Shown: piece by piece, positions 8,449 to 16,913 of the stretch
Numbering within the stretch: the first letter of the stretch is position 1
Layout of the letters: each line of letters opens with the position of its first letter
DNA from: Actinoplanes sp. SE50/110
Lineage (GTDB): Bacteria > Actinomycetota > Actinomycetes > Mycobacteriales > Micromonosporaceae
Assembly (NCBI RefSeq): GCF_900119315.1
Contig: NZ_LT827010.1
Location: forward strand, 9,108,001 to 9,172,000
Reading direction: 5' to 3'
Length of the DNA: 64,000 nucleotides
Made by a program: the position numbers and the translations under genes
The notes under the pieces: generated by a model
What the model was told of the DNA's origin: nothing
The model's input: only the letters and a program-made list of their open reading frames with translations
Database searches by the model: none

Positions 8449-9621
8449 CTACCTCGACATACGCTGGGAATCCGAAATCATGCCCGTGTAGATCTCGATC
8501 AAACGCCGGGTGAGCACATCCGGATGGAAGTGGACCAGATAGCGCTCGCGGGCCGCCACCGCCCGCCCGGCGGCCTCGGCCCGGGCTCGCGGCAGCACCG
8601 CGGCCAGCGCCGCCGGGTCCGGCTCGGCGAGCCAACCGGATTCCCCGATCAGGTACGGCACCCCGCCGACCGCCGTGCCGAGCACCGGCCGCCCCGCCGC
8701 CATCGCCTCCAGGATCACCGTCGGCAGCACGTCCTCCCAGGTCGGAACGGCCACCACGACCGACGCGGCGGTGCGCGCCGCGGTCATCCCGGCCCGATCC
8801 AGCGGGCCCAGGTAGGTGACGTCGGCACGCTCGGCGGCGGCCCGCTCGGCCAGCGGGCGCAGTTCGCCGTCACCGGCGATGCGCAGCGGGCCGAGTGAGC
8901 CGTCCGGATGCCGTCGCCAGGCGTCGAGCAGCAGGCCGAGGCCCTTCTCCGGGGAGAGCCGGGCGGCGTAGAGGAACCCGTCGCCGGGCGGGGCCGGGTC
9001 GCCTGGGTCGGGCAGGCCGTTCGGCTTGATCACGATGCGGTCGGCCGGGACGCCGTAGTCGTCCAGATGCGCGGCGATCTTGTCGGTCAGCGCGATGTAG
9101 CGGTCGACCGAGTGCCAGGTGGGACGGTGCACGGCCAGCGTGGTCGCCATGATCGCGCTCTGCGCCGCGGATCCGCGGTAGCACCTGTTTCTGATCGCCG
9201 GCCAGCCCAGCAGCTTGCCGCGACAGTCCTGGCAGTTGTGGCCGTCCCGGAAATACAGCCCCGAGGAGCAGACCTGGCGGTAGTTGTGCACGGTCTGGAC
9301 GACCGGGATGCCGTGGGCGTGCGCGGTCCGGATCACTCTGGGCGATAAGAGCGGGTAAGGGTTATGGAGATGGAGCAAGTCCGGTTTTTCGGATTCGATC
9401 AGCGCGGCAAGATCGCGCTGAGCGGCCCCGCCCAGCATCGGGGCCATCGGCAGCAGCGCTTTCTGCCTGGCCGGCATCCCGGAGATCGAGTCGGAACTCC
9501 GCTGGAACGGCACCACGGCCACGCCGGCCGCGCGCAACTGCTCGATCTCGGTGTCGACGATGACGTTCTCCCCGGAGGGGATCGCCTCGCGATACCGGTT
9601 GTGTGCAACCACCACCTTCAC
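8449..9621 (-). CDS. Glycosyltransferase family 4
   Basis: 390 residues from the GTG at 9621. GT-B fold: an N-terminal acceptor half beginning KVVVAHNRYREAIPSGEN, and a C-terminal donor half with the GT4 block around PTWEDVLPTVILEAMAAGRPVLGT (E-x7-E region). A Cys-rich insert (VCSSGLYFRDGHNCQDC) occurs in several exopolysaccharide GT4 enzymes. The frame stays open to 9885, but that extension would run into the divergent glycosylase gene. TAGCGT lies 8 nt before the GTG. It likely adds a sugar in surface-glycan synthesis together with nearby genes (inference). Confidence 0.85.
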   Translation of the reverse strand: MKVVVAHNRYREAIPSGENVIVDTEIEQLRAAGVAVVPFQRSSDSISGMPARQKALLPMAPMLGGAAQRDLAALIESEKPDLLHLHNPYPLLSPRVIRTAHAHGIPVVQTVHNYRQVCSSGLYFRDGHNCQDCRGKLLGWPAIRNRCYRGSAAQSAIMATTLAVHRPTWHSVDRYIALTDKIAAHLDDYGVPADRIVIKPNGLPDPGDPAPPGDGFLYAARLSPEKGLGLLLDAWRRHPDGSLGPLRIAGDGELRPLAERAAAERADVTYLGPLDRAGMTAARTAASVVVAVPTWEDVLPTVILEAMAAGRPVLGTAVGGVPYLIGESGWLAEPDPAALAAVLPRARAEAAGRAVAARERYLVHFHPDVLTRRLIEIYTGMISDSQRMSR

Positions 9622-9629
9622 GGTCGCAA

Positions 9630-9639
9630 ACGCTACCGT
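9630..9639. promoter_or_regulatory. Face-to-face overlapping -10 elements of the GT4 and Fpg genes
   Basis: TAGCGT on the minus strand (9630-9635, 8 nt from the GTG at 9621) and TACCGT on the plus strand (9634-9639, 6 nt from the GTG at 9646) share two base pairs. The two start codons are only 24 nt apart, so both transcripts would be leaderless. Confidence 0.5.
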
Positions 9640-9645
9640 GAGGGG

Positions 9646-10509
9646 GTGCCCGAACTCCCCGAGGTCGAGGCGCTCGCTGCTTACCTGCGGGAGCGTGCGG
9701 TCGGCCACTCCGTGCAGCGCCTCGAGGTCGCCTCGTTCAGCGCGCTGAAGACGTACGATCCGGCGCCCTCCGCCCTGACCGGCCTGCCGATCACCTCGGC
9801 CGGCCGGCACGGCAAGTTCCTGGACATCGGCATCGGCCTGGACGTGCACCTGGTCGTGCACCTGGCCCGGGCCGGCTGGCTGCACTACCGCGACACGTTC
9901 AAGTCGCCGGCCCCGCTCAAACCGGGCAGCGGGCCGATCGCGATCCGGCTGCGGCTCGACGACGGCTCCGGCTTCGACCTGACCGAGGCCGGCACCCAGA
10001 AGTCGCTCGCGGCCTACCTGGTCCGCGACCCGCAGACCGAGGTTCCGGGGGTGTCCCGGCTCGGCCCGGACGCGCTCGCGGTCACCCGCGACGAGTTCGC
10101 CCGGCTGATCCGGTCACGCAACGGCCAGGTCAAGGGCGTGCTCACCGATCAGGAGGTGCTCGCCGGGATCGGTAATGCGTACTCCGACGAGATCCTGCAT
10201 GTGGCGAAGATGTCACCGTTCGCGTTGACCGGGAAGCTCACCGAGGAGCAGCTCACCACGTTGTACGAAGCGATGCGCGAAGTGGAGACCGACGCCGTGC
10301 AACGATCCGTCGGACAGAAGGCGGCCGAGCTCAAGGGCGAGAAACGGGCCGGCATGCGGGTGCACGCCCGGACCGGCCTGCCGTGCCCGGTTTGCGGCGA
10401 CACCGTGCGCGAGGTCTCGTTCGCCGACAAGAGCCTGCAGTACTGCGCGACGTGCCAGACCGGCGGCAAACCGCTCGCCGACCGCCGCCTGTCCAAGTTG
10501 GTGCGGTGA
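9646..10509 (+). CDS. Fpg/Nei family DNA glycosylase
   Basis: 287 residues. It begins VPELPEVE, so after removal of the start residue Pro becomes the N-terminal nucleophile and Glu the general acid of the Fpg/Nei fold. The helix-two-turn-helix region includes LAGIGNAYSDEIL (conserved Asn/Asp contacts to DNA). The C-terminus is a zinc finger, CPVC-x16-CATC, ending in the usual GGKPLADRRLSKL. It excises damaged bases and nicks abasic sites. Whether it prefers 8-oxoguanine (MutM) or oxidised pyrimidines (Nei) is unclear. Divergent from GT4 with a 24-nt gap. Confidence 0.9.
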   Translation: MPELPEVEALAAYLRERAVGHSVQRLEVASFSALKTYDPAPSALTGLPITSAGRHGKFLDIGIGLDVHLVVHLARAGWLHYRDTFKSPAPLKPGSGPIAIRLRLDDGSGFDLTEAGTQKSLAAYLVRDPQTEVPGVSRLGPDALAVTRDEFARLIRSRNGQVKGVLTDQEVLAGIGNAYSDEILHVAKMSPFALTGKLTEEQLTTLYEAMREVETDAVQRSVGQKAAELKGEKRAGMRVHARTGLPCPVCGDTVREVSFADKSLQYCATCQTGGKPLADRRLSKLVR

Positions 10510-10708
10510 GCACCGCCACTGATCGGTCACCGTCCGTATTGGTAAGGATTGGGACCCCAACGGCACCTTCTTTCGGGCCGATCCATCGGTATAGTGGCCC
10601 GGTCCCTGGACACCGTTGTGACGCGAACGGGTATCGGCGGACCCGCCGACGGCCCCGAGGTCGTGGCGGTGCGTAATCTTTTTCCGGATGCGGGAGGACG
10701 TAGGCGAA

Positions 10709-12280
10709 GTGACGACTAGCCTGCATCGCCCAACGACCGACAGCAGCCGGAGTAAGCCCGTGCGGTACGACAGCTTCGAGTGGCCGCAGCAGGATCAGCA
10801 GCCACCGAGCAACGGTGTCCCCCGATCGGCGTGGACCCGTCAGCACCGCCGAGTTTCCCGGTGGCATCGGCCCTACACCGCGGTCCTGATCGTTCTGGAC
10901 CTGATCTCCACGCTCGGCGCCAGCTGGATCGCCTCGCTGCTGGAGAAATCGCAGAGTGGCTTCCAGGACAAGAGCTGGTGGTTCTTCTCCAACGGCGCGC
11001 TCTTCAACTTCTTCGCGTACCTGGTGCTCCCGCTCGGCTGGCTGCTCCTGCTCTGGACCAACGGCACGTACGACCGCCGTTACCTGGGCCTGGGCAGCGA
11101 GGAGTTCAAGCGGATCGTGCGCACCTCGGTCACCGTGGTGGCCGCCGTGTCGCTGCTCGCGTTCGCCACCAAGACCGCGCTCTCCCGCGGCACGGTCGCC
11201 GCGGTGTCGCTGAGCGCGCTCGCCTTCATCCTGATCGGCCGGGTCGGCGCCCGGCAGGTGCTGCACCTGGCCCGGCGCCGCACCGGGCACGGCGCGCACC
11301 GGATGATCCTGGTCGGCACGCTGCCCGAGGCGCTCGAGGTCTACACCGCGGTCACCCGCAGCCCGGCCGCCGGCCTGATCCCGGTCGCCATCCACATCAC
11401 CGACGGCTACGCCGCGACCCGTGGCATCGAGACGCCGATCCCGGTCTACACCGGGCGGGACGTGCTCTCGCTGGTGCGCGAGGTCGGCGCGGACACCATC
11501 GCGGTGTGCGGCTCGGCCAGCGCCGAGCCCGGCGAGCTGCGCCGGCTGGCCTGGCAGCTGGAGGGCACCGGCGTCGACCTGGTGGTCGCGCCGCAGCTCA
11601 CCGACATCGCCGGCCCCCGGGTGCACATCCGTCCGATCGAGGGCCTGCCGCTGCTGCACGTCGAGGAGCCGACTCTCTCCGGCCCCGGCTGGCTGATCAA
11701 GAACCTGCTCGACCGGGTCACCGCGGCCCTCGGGCTGCTGCTGATCAGCCCGATCCTGGGGATCATCGCGCTCGGCATCCGGCTCTCCGACCCCGGTCCG
11801 GTCTTCTTCCGGCAGACCCGGGTCGGGCACGACGGCCAGACGTTCAAGGTCTGGAAATTCCGGACCATGTACGTCGACGCCGAGGAGCGCAAGGCCACCC
11901 TCGAAGAGCTCAACGAGTCCGACGGCATGCTCTTCAAGATGAAGCACGACCCGCGGATCTTCGCCTTCGGGCAGAAACTGCGGGCCACCTCGCTCGACGA
12001 GCTGCCCCAGCTGATCAACGTGCTCAAGGGCGAGATGTCGCTGGTGGGCCCGCGGCCGCTGCCCGCCGACGACGGCGACTACCTCGGCGACGTACGCCGC
12101 CGGCTGCTGGTCCGCCCGGGCATCACCGGCCTGTGGCAGGTCTCCGGCCGCTCGGACCTCTCCTGGGACGAGGCGGTCCGGCTCGACCTCTACTACGTCG
12201 ACAACTGGTCGCTGACCTACGACCTGAGCATCCTCTGGCGCACCATCGGCGTCGTCCTCAAGCGCAAGGGCGCCTACTGA
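10709..12280 (+). CDS. Exopolysaccharide-type polyprenyl glycosylphosphotransferase (WbaP/WcaJ-like)
   Basis: 523 residues. Four or five N-terminal membrane helices and a CoA-binding-like central domain (about 170-320) precede a C-terminal bacterial sugar transferase domain (about 330-523). That domain has KVWKFRTMYVDAEER, SLDELPQLINVLKGEMSLVGPRPL and RPGITGLWQVSGRSDLSWDEA, all hallmark motifs. It would transfer a hexose-1-phosphate from NDP-sugar to undecaprenyl phosphate, starting a repeat unit. GTG 10709 has GGGAGGA upstream; an ATG at 10688 lacks a ribosome site. A good terminator follows. Confidence 0.9.
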   Translation: MTTSLHRPTTDSSRSKPVRYDSFEWPQQDQQPPSNGVPRSAWTRQHRRVSRWHRPYTAVLIVLDLISTLGASWIASLLEKSQSGFQDKSWWFFSNGALFNFFAYLVLPLGWLLLLWTNGTYDRRYLGLGSEEFKRIVRTSVTVVAAVSLLAFATKTALSRGTVAAVSLSALAFILIGRVGARQVLHLARRRTGHGAHRMILVGTLPEALEVYTAVTRSPAAGLIPVAIHITDGYAATRGIETPIPVYTGRDVLSLVREVGADTIAVCGSASAEPGELRRLAWQLEGTGVDLVVAPQLTDIAGPRVHIRPIEGLPLLHVEEPTLSGPGWLIKNLLDRVTAALGLLLISPILGIIALGIRLSDPGPVFFRQTRVGHDGQTFKVWKFRTMYVDAEERKATLEELNESDGMLFKMKHDPRIFAFGQKLRATSLDELPQLINVLKGEMSLVGPRPLPADDGDYLGDVRRRLLVRPGITGLWQVSGRSDLSWDEAVRLDLYYVDNWSLTYDLSILWRTIGVVLKRKGAY

Positions 12281-12298
12281 CATCTGTCGCTCGACTGG

Positions 12299-12330
12299 CC
12301 CGTGACCGTCCTGGTCACGGGTCATTTCGA
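12299..12330 (+). terminator. Rho-independent terminator
   Basis: Perfect 9-bp stem CCCGTGACC / GGTCACGGG, 5-nt loop, then the T-containing tail TCATTTCGATTTT. It starts 19 nt after the glycosylphosphotransferase stop. Confidence 0.85.
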
Positions 12331-12429
12331 TTTTCTGGACAAAACTTCGGCGAAGGTGTCACCCGGATTCGCGCGGACCCGCGTCTACACAGGCGTCAGT
12401 CACTGAGCGGAAAGAAACCGGAGCACGCC

Positions 12430-13452
12430 ATGCGCCTCACCAAGACCCACCTGATCATCGCGACCGCCGCCGTCGTCACCACCCTGCTGTCCGGCTGCCA
12501 CGGGGGCAGCCGGACGCAGAGCCTCTCGACCGTGCCGGGCTCGGCCGTCGACACGGCCGTCGTGCCGACCGCCGCGGCAAGCGCCCCGGTGGCGGCCGCG
12601 GCGGTCGCGCCCCGGCTCGGCATCAGCTTCTTCGGCTGGGACCCCAAGCACGAGAACTATCTCTACGTGCACAACGGCCAGGCCAAGGTCGCGCTGAAGG
12701 GCTCCGAGGTCTACTACGGCAACACGGCGGTCGCCCCGGACGGCCACAGGATCGCCTGGGTCGCGGCGAAGGACCGAAGCCTCTGGGTCGCGAACGTGGA
12801 CGGCACCGACCGCCGCCGGGCCGGCGCCCCGGTGAACGAGATGAACTACAGCATCGACTGGACCGCCGACGGCACCGGCCTGATCGCCACCCGCAACGCC
12901 GCGCCGAACCAGCCGATCGTGTACGGCACCGTGCGGATCGCCGACGGGAGTTTCACCGCGCTGCCCAAGTCGCTGCAGGGTGGCCTGCACTTCCGGATGA
13001 CCCCGGACGGCAAGCACTACCTGTACATCGCCGACGGCGTCTCCTTCGCCTCCGCCGACCTGGACGGCACCCACATCGTCAAGACGCCGATCATCGGCGA
13101 CCGCAGCCTGAAGAAGAACCCGAGGCACCTGCGCGCGGTCGACATCATCAGCTCCGACGCCACCGGCGACATGCTGGCCGTCAACACCTGGGACAGCTTC
13201 GAGTACGACCGGTCGGTCGGCTCGTCGCTGGCCAACACCCTGATCGGGCGGGCGACCGGCCGGGTGCTCGCGCTCCCGGTCAAGGGCGCGGTGGAGCAGA
13301 TCCTGTTCCGGGCCGACGGCAACGTGCTGGTCCGCAGCAGGTCCGGCTCGACCTGGACGCTGACCCTGCTCTCGCCCGCCCGCAAGGTGCTGACCACCCG
13401 GACGGAATCGTCGCTCACCAGCGGGATCGGCCTGCTCGCCGTCGCCGGCTGA
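12430..13452 (+). CDS. TolB-like beta-propeller lipoprotein
   Basis: 340 residues. A basic N-terminus, a hydrophobic stretch and the lipobox LLSGC (Cys about residue 22) indicate a lipoprotein anchored outside the membrane, followed by a low-complexity Ala/Thr linker. The mature part has repeated WD/PD40-type blades (APDGHRIAWVA, TADGTGLIATR, TPDGKHYLYIA, DATGDMLAVNT). A GGAG site precedes the ATG. The same strand reads open through the preceding gene in this frame, but lipobox and Shine-Dalgarno fix this start. Ligand unknown. Confidence 0.82.
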   Translation: MRLTKTHLIIATAAVVTTLLSGCHGGSRTQSLSTVPGSAVDTAVVPTAAASAPVAAAAVAPRLGISFFGWDPKHENYLYVHNGQAKVALKGSEVYYGNTAVAPDGHRIAWVAAKDRSLWVANVDGTDRRRAGAPVNEMNYSIDWTADGTGLIATRNAAPNQPIVYGTVRIADGSFTALPKSLQGGLHFRMTPDGKHYLYIADGVSFASADLDGTHIVKTPIIGDRSLKKNPRHLRAVDIISSDATGDMLAVNTWDSFEYDRSVGSSLANTLIGRATGRVLALPVKGAVEQILFRADGNVLVRSRSGSTWTLTLLSPARKVLTTRTESSLTSGIGLLAVAG

Positions 13453-13465
13453 CCCGCCCGGCCCC

Positions 13466-13494
13466 GGGCCGTCGTCCACTGTGGGCGGCGGCCC
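13466..13494 (+). terminator. Hairpin terminator after the TolB-like gene
   Basis: 14-bp arms (GGGCCGTCGTCCAC / GTGGGCGGCGGCCC) that pair fully in RNA with two G-U wobbles. Starts 13 nt after the stop. Confidence 0.65.
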
Positions 13495-13526
13495 GTCTCG
13501 TCGCCCGTCCGCCGGCCGGTGCCCGG

Positions 13527-13535
13527 TTGTCCACA
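13527..13535 (+). promoter_or_regulatory. Single consensus actinobacterial DnaA box TTGTCCACA
   Basis: Exact TTGTCCACA, 52 nt upstream of the LytS-type kinase start. An isolated box could let DnaA influence the kinase/regulator pair, or could be chance. Confidence 0.4.
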
Positions 13536-13587
13536 GGTCCGGAATCAGGCATGGCGCGACCGGCCCGGAGACGTCAGGATCTGAGCC

Positions 13588-14781
13588 GTGGCTGGGCAGA
13601 TCGGGAGTGTGCTGGCGGTCGTCGCCGTGCTGGCGGCGCTGGCCGCCGCGGTGGTGGCCGTGCTCCGGCTGCGGGCCCGGCGCGGCATCGCGACCACCAT
13701 GCAGCGGGCGACCTACGAGGTGCTGCACACCGCCTCGCTGGCCGCCGAGCCGCTGCGGGCCGGGCTGACCCCCGCCACCGCCGCCAAGGCGGCCCGCCAC
13801 CTGCGCACCCTGATCGGCGCGGCCGGGCTCAGCATCGCCGACGACGAGCGCTGCCTGGCCCACGACGGCCGCGGCGGCCATCACACCGCCCAGCTGACCG
13901 CGGCCGCCCAGCGCGCCCTGAGCGCCCGGCGTTCGATCGTGCTCACCGCCGCCGAGCTGCCCTGCGACCGGGTCGACTGCGTGGTCCGTGGCGCCGTGGT
14001 GGCGCCCCTGCCCGGTCCGGACGGCGCGGCCGCCGCCGCCCTGGTCGCGGTCGCCGACGACCCGCCGGCGCCGGGCCTGGTCCAGGCCGCGCTGGAGGCC
14101 GCCCGGTGGGCCGGCTCGCAGCTGGCCCTGGCCGAGCTCGACTCGTCCCGGGAGCGGCTGGCCCGGGCCGAGGTGCGCGCGCTGCGGGCGCAGATCAGCC
14201 CACACTTCATCTACAACGCGCTCACCGCGATCGCCTCGTTCGTCCGCACCGATCCGGAGCGGGCCCGCGAGCTGATCCTGGAGTTCGCCGAGTTCACGCG
14301 ATACTCGTTCCGCGCCCACGGCGAGTTCACCACCCTCGCCGAGGAGCTGCGTTCGATCGACCGCTATCTCACCATCGAACGCGCCCGGTTCGGCGACCGG
14401 CTGCAGGTGCGGTTGCAGATCGCGCCCGAGGTGCTGCCGGTCGGCCTGCCCTTCCTCTGCCTGCAGCCGCTGGTGGAGAACGCCGTCCGGCACGGCCTGT
14501 CCCGCAAACCCGGCGTCGGTATGGTGAGCATCGAGGCCCGGGACGCCGGCGCCGAGTGCCACATCACCGTCGAGGACGACGGCGTCGGGATGGATCCGAC
14601 GGTCTTCGGGCAGGACAGCGCGGACAGCGAGGACGGCCAGCACGTCGGCCTGGTCAATGTGGACGAGCGCCTGCGGTCGGTGTTCGGCGATCATCACGGG
14701 CTGGTCGTCGAGACCGCCCCCGGCGCGGGGACGAGGGTGAGCATGCGGGTCCCGAAATTCCATCCGCAGGTGCGGGCATGA
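13588..14781 (+). CDS. LytS-type sensor histidine kinase
   Basis: 397 residues. One N-terminal membrane helix (about 2-25), a GAF-like region, then the His_kinase domain of the LytS class: QISPHFIYNALTAIASF contains the phosphoacceptor His. The HATPase domain follows with LVENAVRHGLSRK (N box) and VEDDGVGMD (G1). It overlaps the LytTR regulator by 4 bp (ATGA), so the two form a cognate pair. In many actinomycetes such pairs sit directly upstream of a DUF485/solute symporter pair; here a symporter lies 4.3 kb further on. Confidence 0.9.
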   Translation: MAGQIGSVLAVVAVLAALAAAVVAVLRLRARRGIATTMQRATYEVLHTASLAAEPLRAGLTPATAAKAARHLRTLIGAAGLSIADDERCLAHDGRGGHHTAQLTAAAQRALSARRSIVLTAAELPCDRVDCVVRGAVVAPLPGPDGAAAAALVAVADDPPAPGLVQAALEAARWAGSQLALAELDSSRERLARAEVRALRAQISPHFIYNALTAIASFVRTDPERARELILEFAEFTRYSFRAHGEFTTLAEELRSIDRYLTIERARFGDRLQVRLQIAPEVLPVGLPFLCLQPLVENAVRHGLSRKPGVGMVSIEARDAGAECHITVEDDGVGMDPTVFGQDSADSEDGQHVGLVNVDERLRSVFGDHHGLVVETAPGAGTRVSMRVPKFHPQVRA

Positions 14782-15515
14782 GCCTCGTCGTGCTGGCCGT
14801 CGACGACGAGCCGCCGGCCCTGGACGAGCTGGCCTACCTGCTGAACGCGGACGGCCGGGTGGCGCATGTGCACCGGGCCGGGGACGCGACCGAGGCGTTG
14901 CGGGTGCTGCGCGACACCGAGGTCGACGCGGTCTTCCTGGACATCCGGATGCCCGGGCTGGACGGCATGGAGCTGGCGCGCATCCTGCGCCGGTTCGCGC
15001 ATCCGCCGGCGATCGTCTTCGTCACCGCCTACGACGACGGGGCGGTGGACGCGTTCGATCTGGGGGTCACCGACTACGTGCGGAAACCGGTGCGGGCCGA
15101 ACGGCTCGGCGAGTCGCTGCGCCGGGTGGCCGGGCTACGGGCGGCGCCGGCCACGGCGGTCCCGGCCGACGAGGCGGCGATCCCGGTCGAGCTGGCCGGG
15201 ACGACCCGGATGCTGCCGCGATCGTCGGTCCGGTGGGTGGAGGCACAGGGCGACTATGCGCGGCTGCACACCGCGGATGCCTCGCACCTGGTCCGGGTGT
15301 CGCTCGCGACGCTGGCCGAGCGATGGGCGAATGCCGGGTTCGTGCGGATCCACCGGTCGTTCCTGGTACAGCTGCGGCTGGTCACCGAGCTGCGGCTGAC
15401 CGGTTCGGGCTATGTGGTGGCGGTCGGCGGGGTGGAGCTCCCGGTCAGCCGGCGGCACACCCGGGAGCTGAAAGACCGGCTCATCCGGGCGGCCAAGCAT
15501 GATTGGGGGCGCTAA
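14778..15515 (+). CDS. LytTR family response regulator
   Basis: 245 residues. Receiver domain with the acidic pair in VDDEPP, phosphoacceptor Asp in FLDIRMPG, Thr in FVTAYDD and Lys in DYVRKPV. A linker (about 120-140) leads to a LytTR DNA-binding domain (VRWVEAQGDYARLHT; FVRIHRSFLVQL; LPVSRRHTRELK). Translationally coupled to the LytS-type kinase by ATGA overlap. Its TAA stop forms the first bases of the first of five DnaA-box-like sequences, so the box cluster begins exactly where this gene ends. Confidence 0.92.
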   Translation: MSLVVLAVDDEPPALDELAYLLNADGRVAHVHRAGDATEALRVLRDTEVDAVFLDIRMPGLDGMELARILRRFAHPPAIVFVTAYDDGAVDAFDLGVTDYVRKPVRAERLGESLRRVAGLRAAPATAVPADEAAIPVELAGTTRMLPRSSVRWVEAQGDYARLHTADASHLVRVSLATLAERWANAGFVRIHRSFLVQLRLVTELRLTGSGYVVAVGGVELPVSRRHTRELKDRLIRAAKHDWGR

Positions 15516-15633
15516 TCCACACGCTTATCCACAGCCTCACAGGCTTATCCACTGAGTTATCCACAGGCTGGCGGGGGATAACCGCAAGCGCGGCTTAAGC
15601 GTCCGGGGAACCGTTCGAGGCCGGTTATCCACA
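15513..15633 (+). promoter_or_regulatory. Cluster of five DnaA boxes
   Basis: Three exact TTATCCACA 9-mers (15525-15533, 15557-15565, 15625-15633) plus TTATCCACT (15545-15553) and TAATCCACA (15513-15521), all in the same orientation. Start-to-start spacings are 12, 20, 12 and 68 bp. A further near-match, TTCTCCACA, lies at 15722-15730. Such density cannot be chance in high-GC DNA. Normal oriC in this phylum lies between dnaA and dnaN, neither of which is here, so this is an extra DnaA-binding locus: a titration or timing site, an ectopic origin, or a DnaA-controlled promoter region. Confidence 0.75.
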
Positions 15634-15869
15634 GGTCAGCGGGGTGTCGGCCGGTCAGCGGGTGGGTGACGGCTGGATCTGAGGGGGCGGGCTGTCCGTT
15701 CCTGATCCCTGTCTGTGGCTCTTCTCCACAGTTCGTTCACAACTCCCCCGCCAGGCCTCCGCGATCGGTCAATAGGCTGCTGCCCACACGGCGCGGGCCG
15801 GTGGGTCACGGGGGCGCACCGGTCACGGCGCGACGTCCCTGGGTCCGGCGGCGACGCAGGGCGGTTCAG

Positions 15870-16172
15870 GCTCGCTTCGGATCGCGGCCCGGCTTGGGGC
15901 GCGGCCCGGCTTCGGCCACGGCGCGGCTTCGACCGCGGGTTGGATTGGGTCGCTGCCCGGCTTCGGCCCGGCTTGGCTCGCAGCCCGGCTTCGGTCGCGG
16001 CGCGGCTTCGGCCACGGCGCGGCTTCGGCCGCAGCCCGGCTTGGGTCGCGGCTCGGCTTGGGTCGCGGCTCGGCTTGGGTCGCGGCCCGGCTTGGGTCGC
16101 GGCCCGGCTTGGGTCGCGGCCCGGCTTGGGTCGCGGCCCGGCTTCGGCCGCAGCCCGGCTTGGGTCGGCGGT
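15870..16172 (+). repeat. 17-bp tandem repeat array, about 18 units
   Basis: The core CTT(G/C)GG recurs every 17 bp: starts at 15894, 15911, 15928, 15945, 15962, then 15973, 15990, 16007, 16024, 16041, 16058, 16075, 16092, 16109, 16126, 16143, 16160. There is one 11-bp slip at 15962/15973 and a looser unit at 15876. Consensus is CGGCTTGGGTCGCGGCC. Units 16041-16126 are nearly identical. A 17-bp period is not a multiple of three, so the array is not a coding repeat. It fills the leader between the DnaA boxes and the OmpR-type regulator. Confidence 0.9.
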
Positions 16173-16208
16173 GGGTGCGGGGAATTTGTTCGGTGGAGGG
16201 GAGTCGGC

Positions 16209-16913
16209 GTGGAGACGATGACGGAGCGGCGGGTTCTGGTCGTCGAGGATGAGCGGGCCATCGCGGATGCGGTGGCCGCGCGGCTGCGCGCCGAGGGGTT
16301 TCTGGTGCAGGTGGTCGGGGACGGGCCCAGCGCGGTGGAGGCGGCTCGGCGGGTCCCGCCGGATGTGGTCGTGCTCGACGTGATGCTGCCCGGGTTCGAC
16401 GGACTGGAGGTGTGCCGGCGGATCCAGGCCGAACGGCCGGTGCCGGTGCTGATGCTGACCGCCCGTGGGGACGAGACCGACCTGCTCGTCGGGCTCGCGG
16501 TGGGGGCCGACGACTACATGGCCAAGCCGTTCTCGATGCGCGAACTCGCCGCCCGGGTGCATGCGCTGCTCCGGCGGGTCGGCAAGACCGGAGCGGCCCG
16601 GGTGGCGGCGCCGGCCGGGCCGCCGACGCTGCGGCTCGGGGACCTGGAGATCAACCAGGCGGAGCGGCGGGTGCTTCGCGGCGGGGCTGAGGCGCATCTG
16701 ACGCCGACCGAGTTCGACCTGCTCGTGCACCTCGCCCGGACCCCGCGGACGGTGCTGCCCCGGGAGCGGCTGCTGGCCGAGGTCTGGGGCTGGGCGGACG
16801 CGTCCGGCACGCGGACCGTCGACAGCCACATCAAAGGCCTGCGCCGTAAGCTGGGCGCCGACCTGATCCGCACCGTGCACGGGGTCGGCTACGCCCTGGA
16901 CATCGAACGATGA
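16209..16913 (+). CDS. OmpR/PhoB-type response regulator
   Basis: 234 residues from GTG 16209, which has GGAGGGGAG upstream; an internal ATG at 16218 is the alternative. Receiver domain: VVEDERA acidic pair, VLDVMLPG phosphoacceptor Asp, MLTARG Thr and YMAKPF Lys. The C-terminal winged helix has HLTPTEFDLLVHLA and SGTRTVDSHIKGLRRKLG, recognition helix included. The frame is open far upstream through the 17-bp repeats, but that part is not homologous. Its stop overlaps the next ORF by ATGA. Confidence 0.92.
   Translation: METMTERRVLVVEDERAIADAVAARLRAEGFLVQVVGDGPSAVEAARRVPPDVVVLDVMLPGFDGLEVCRRIQAERPVPVLMLTARGDETDLLVGLAVGADDYMAKPFSMRELAARVHALLRRVGKTGAARVAAPAGPPTLRLGDLEINQAERRVLRGGAEAHLTPTEFDLLVHLARTPRTVLPRERLLAEVWGWADASGTRTVDSHIKGLRRKLGADLIRTVHGVGYALDIER

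Noticed and set aside
10780..13452. 890-residue plus-strand open frame
   Set aside because: The first 1.6 kb is the shifted frame of the glycosylphosphotransferase (Arg/Pro/Gly-rich, no homology). Only the part from 12430 is a real gene.
15870..16172. CRISPR array
   Set aside because: Units are directly tandem without unique spacers and no cas genes are nearby.
15513..16172. Chromosomal oriC
   Set aside because: No dnaA, dnaN, gyrB or rpmH and no AT-rich unwinding element here; the standard actinobacterial origin lies between dnaA and dnaN.
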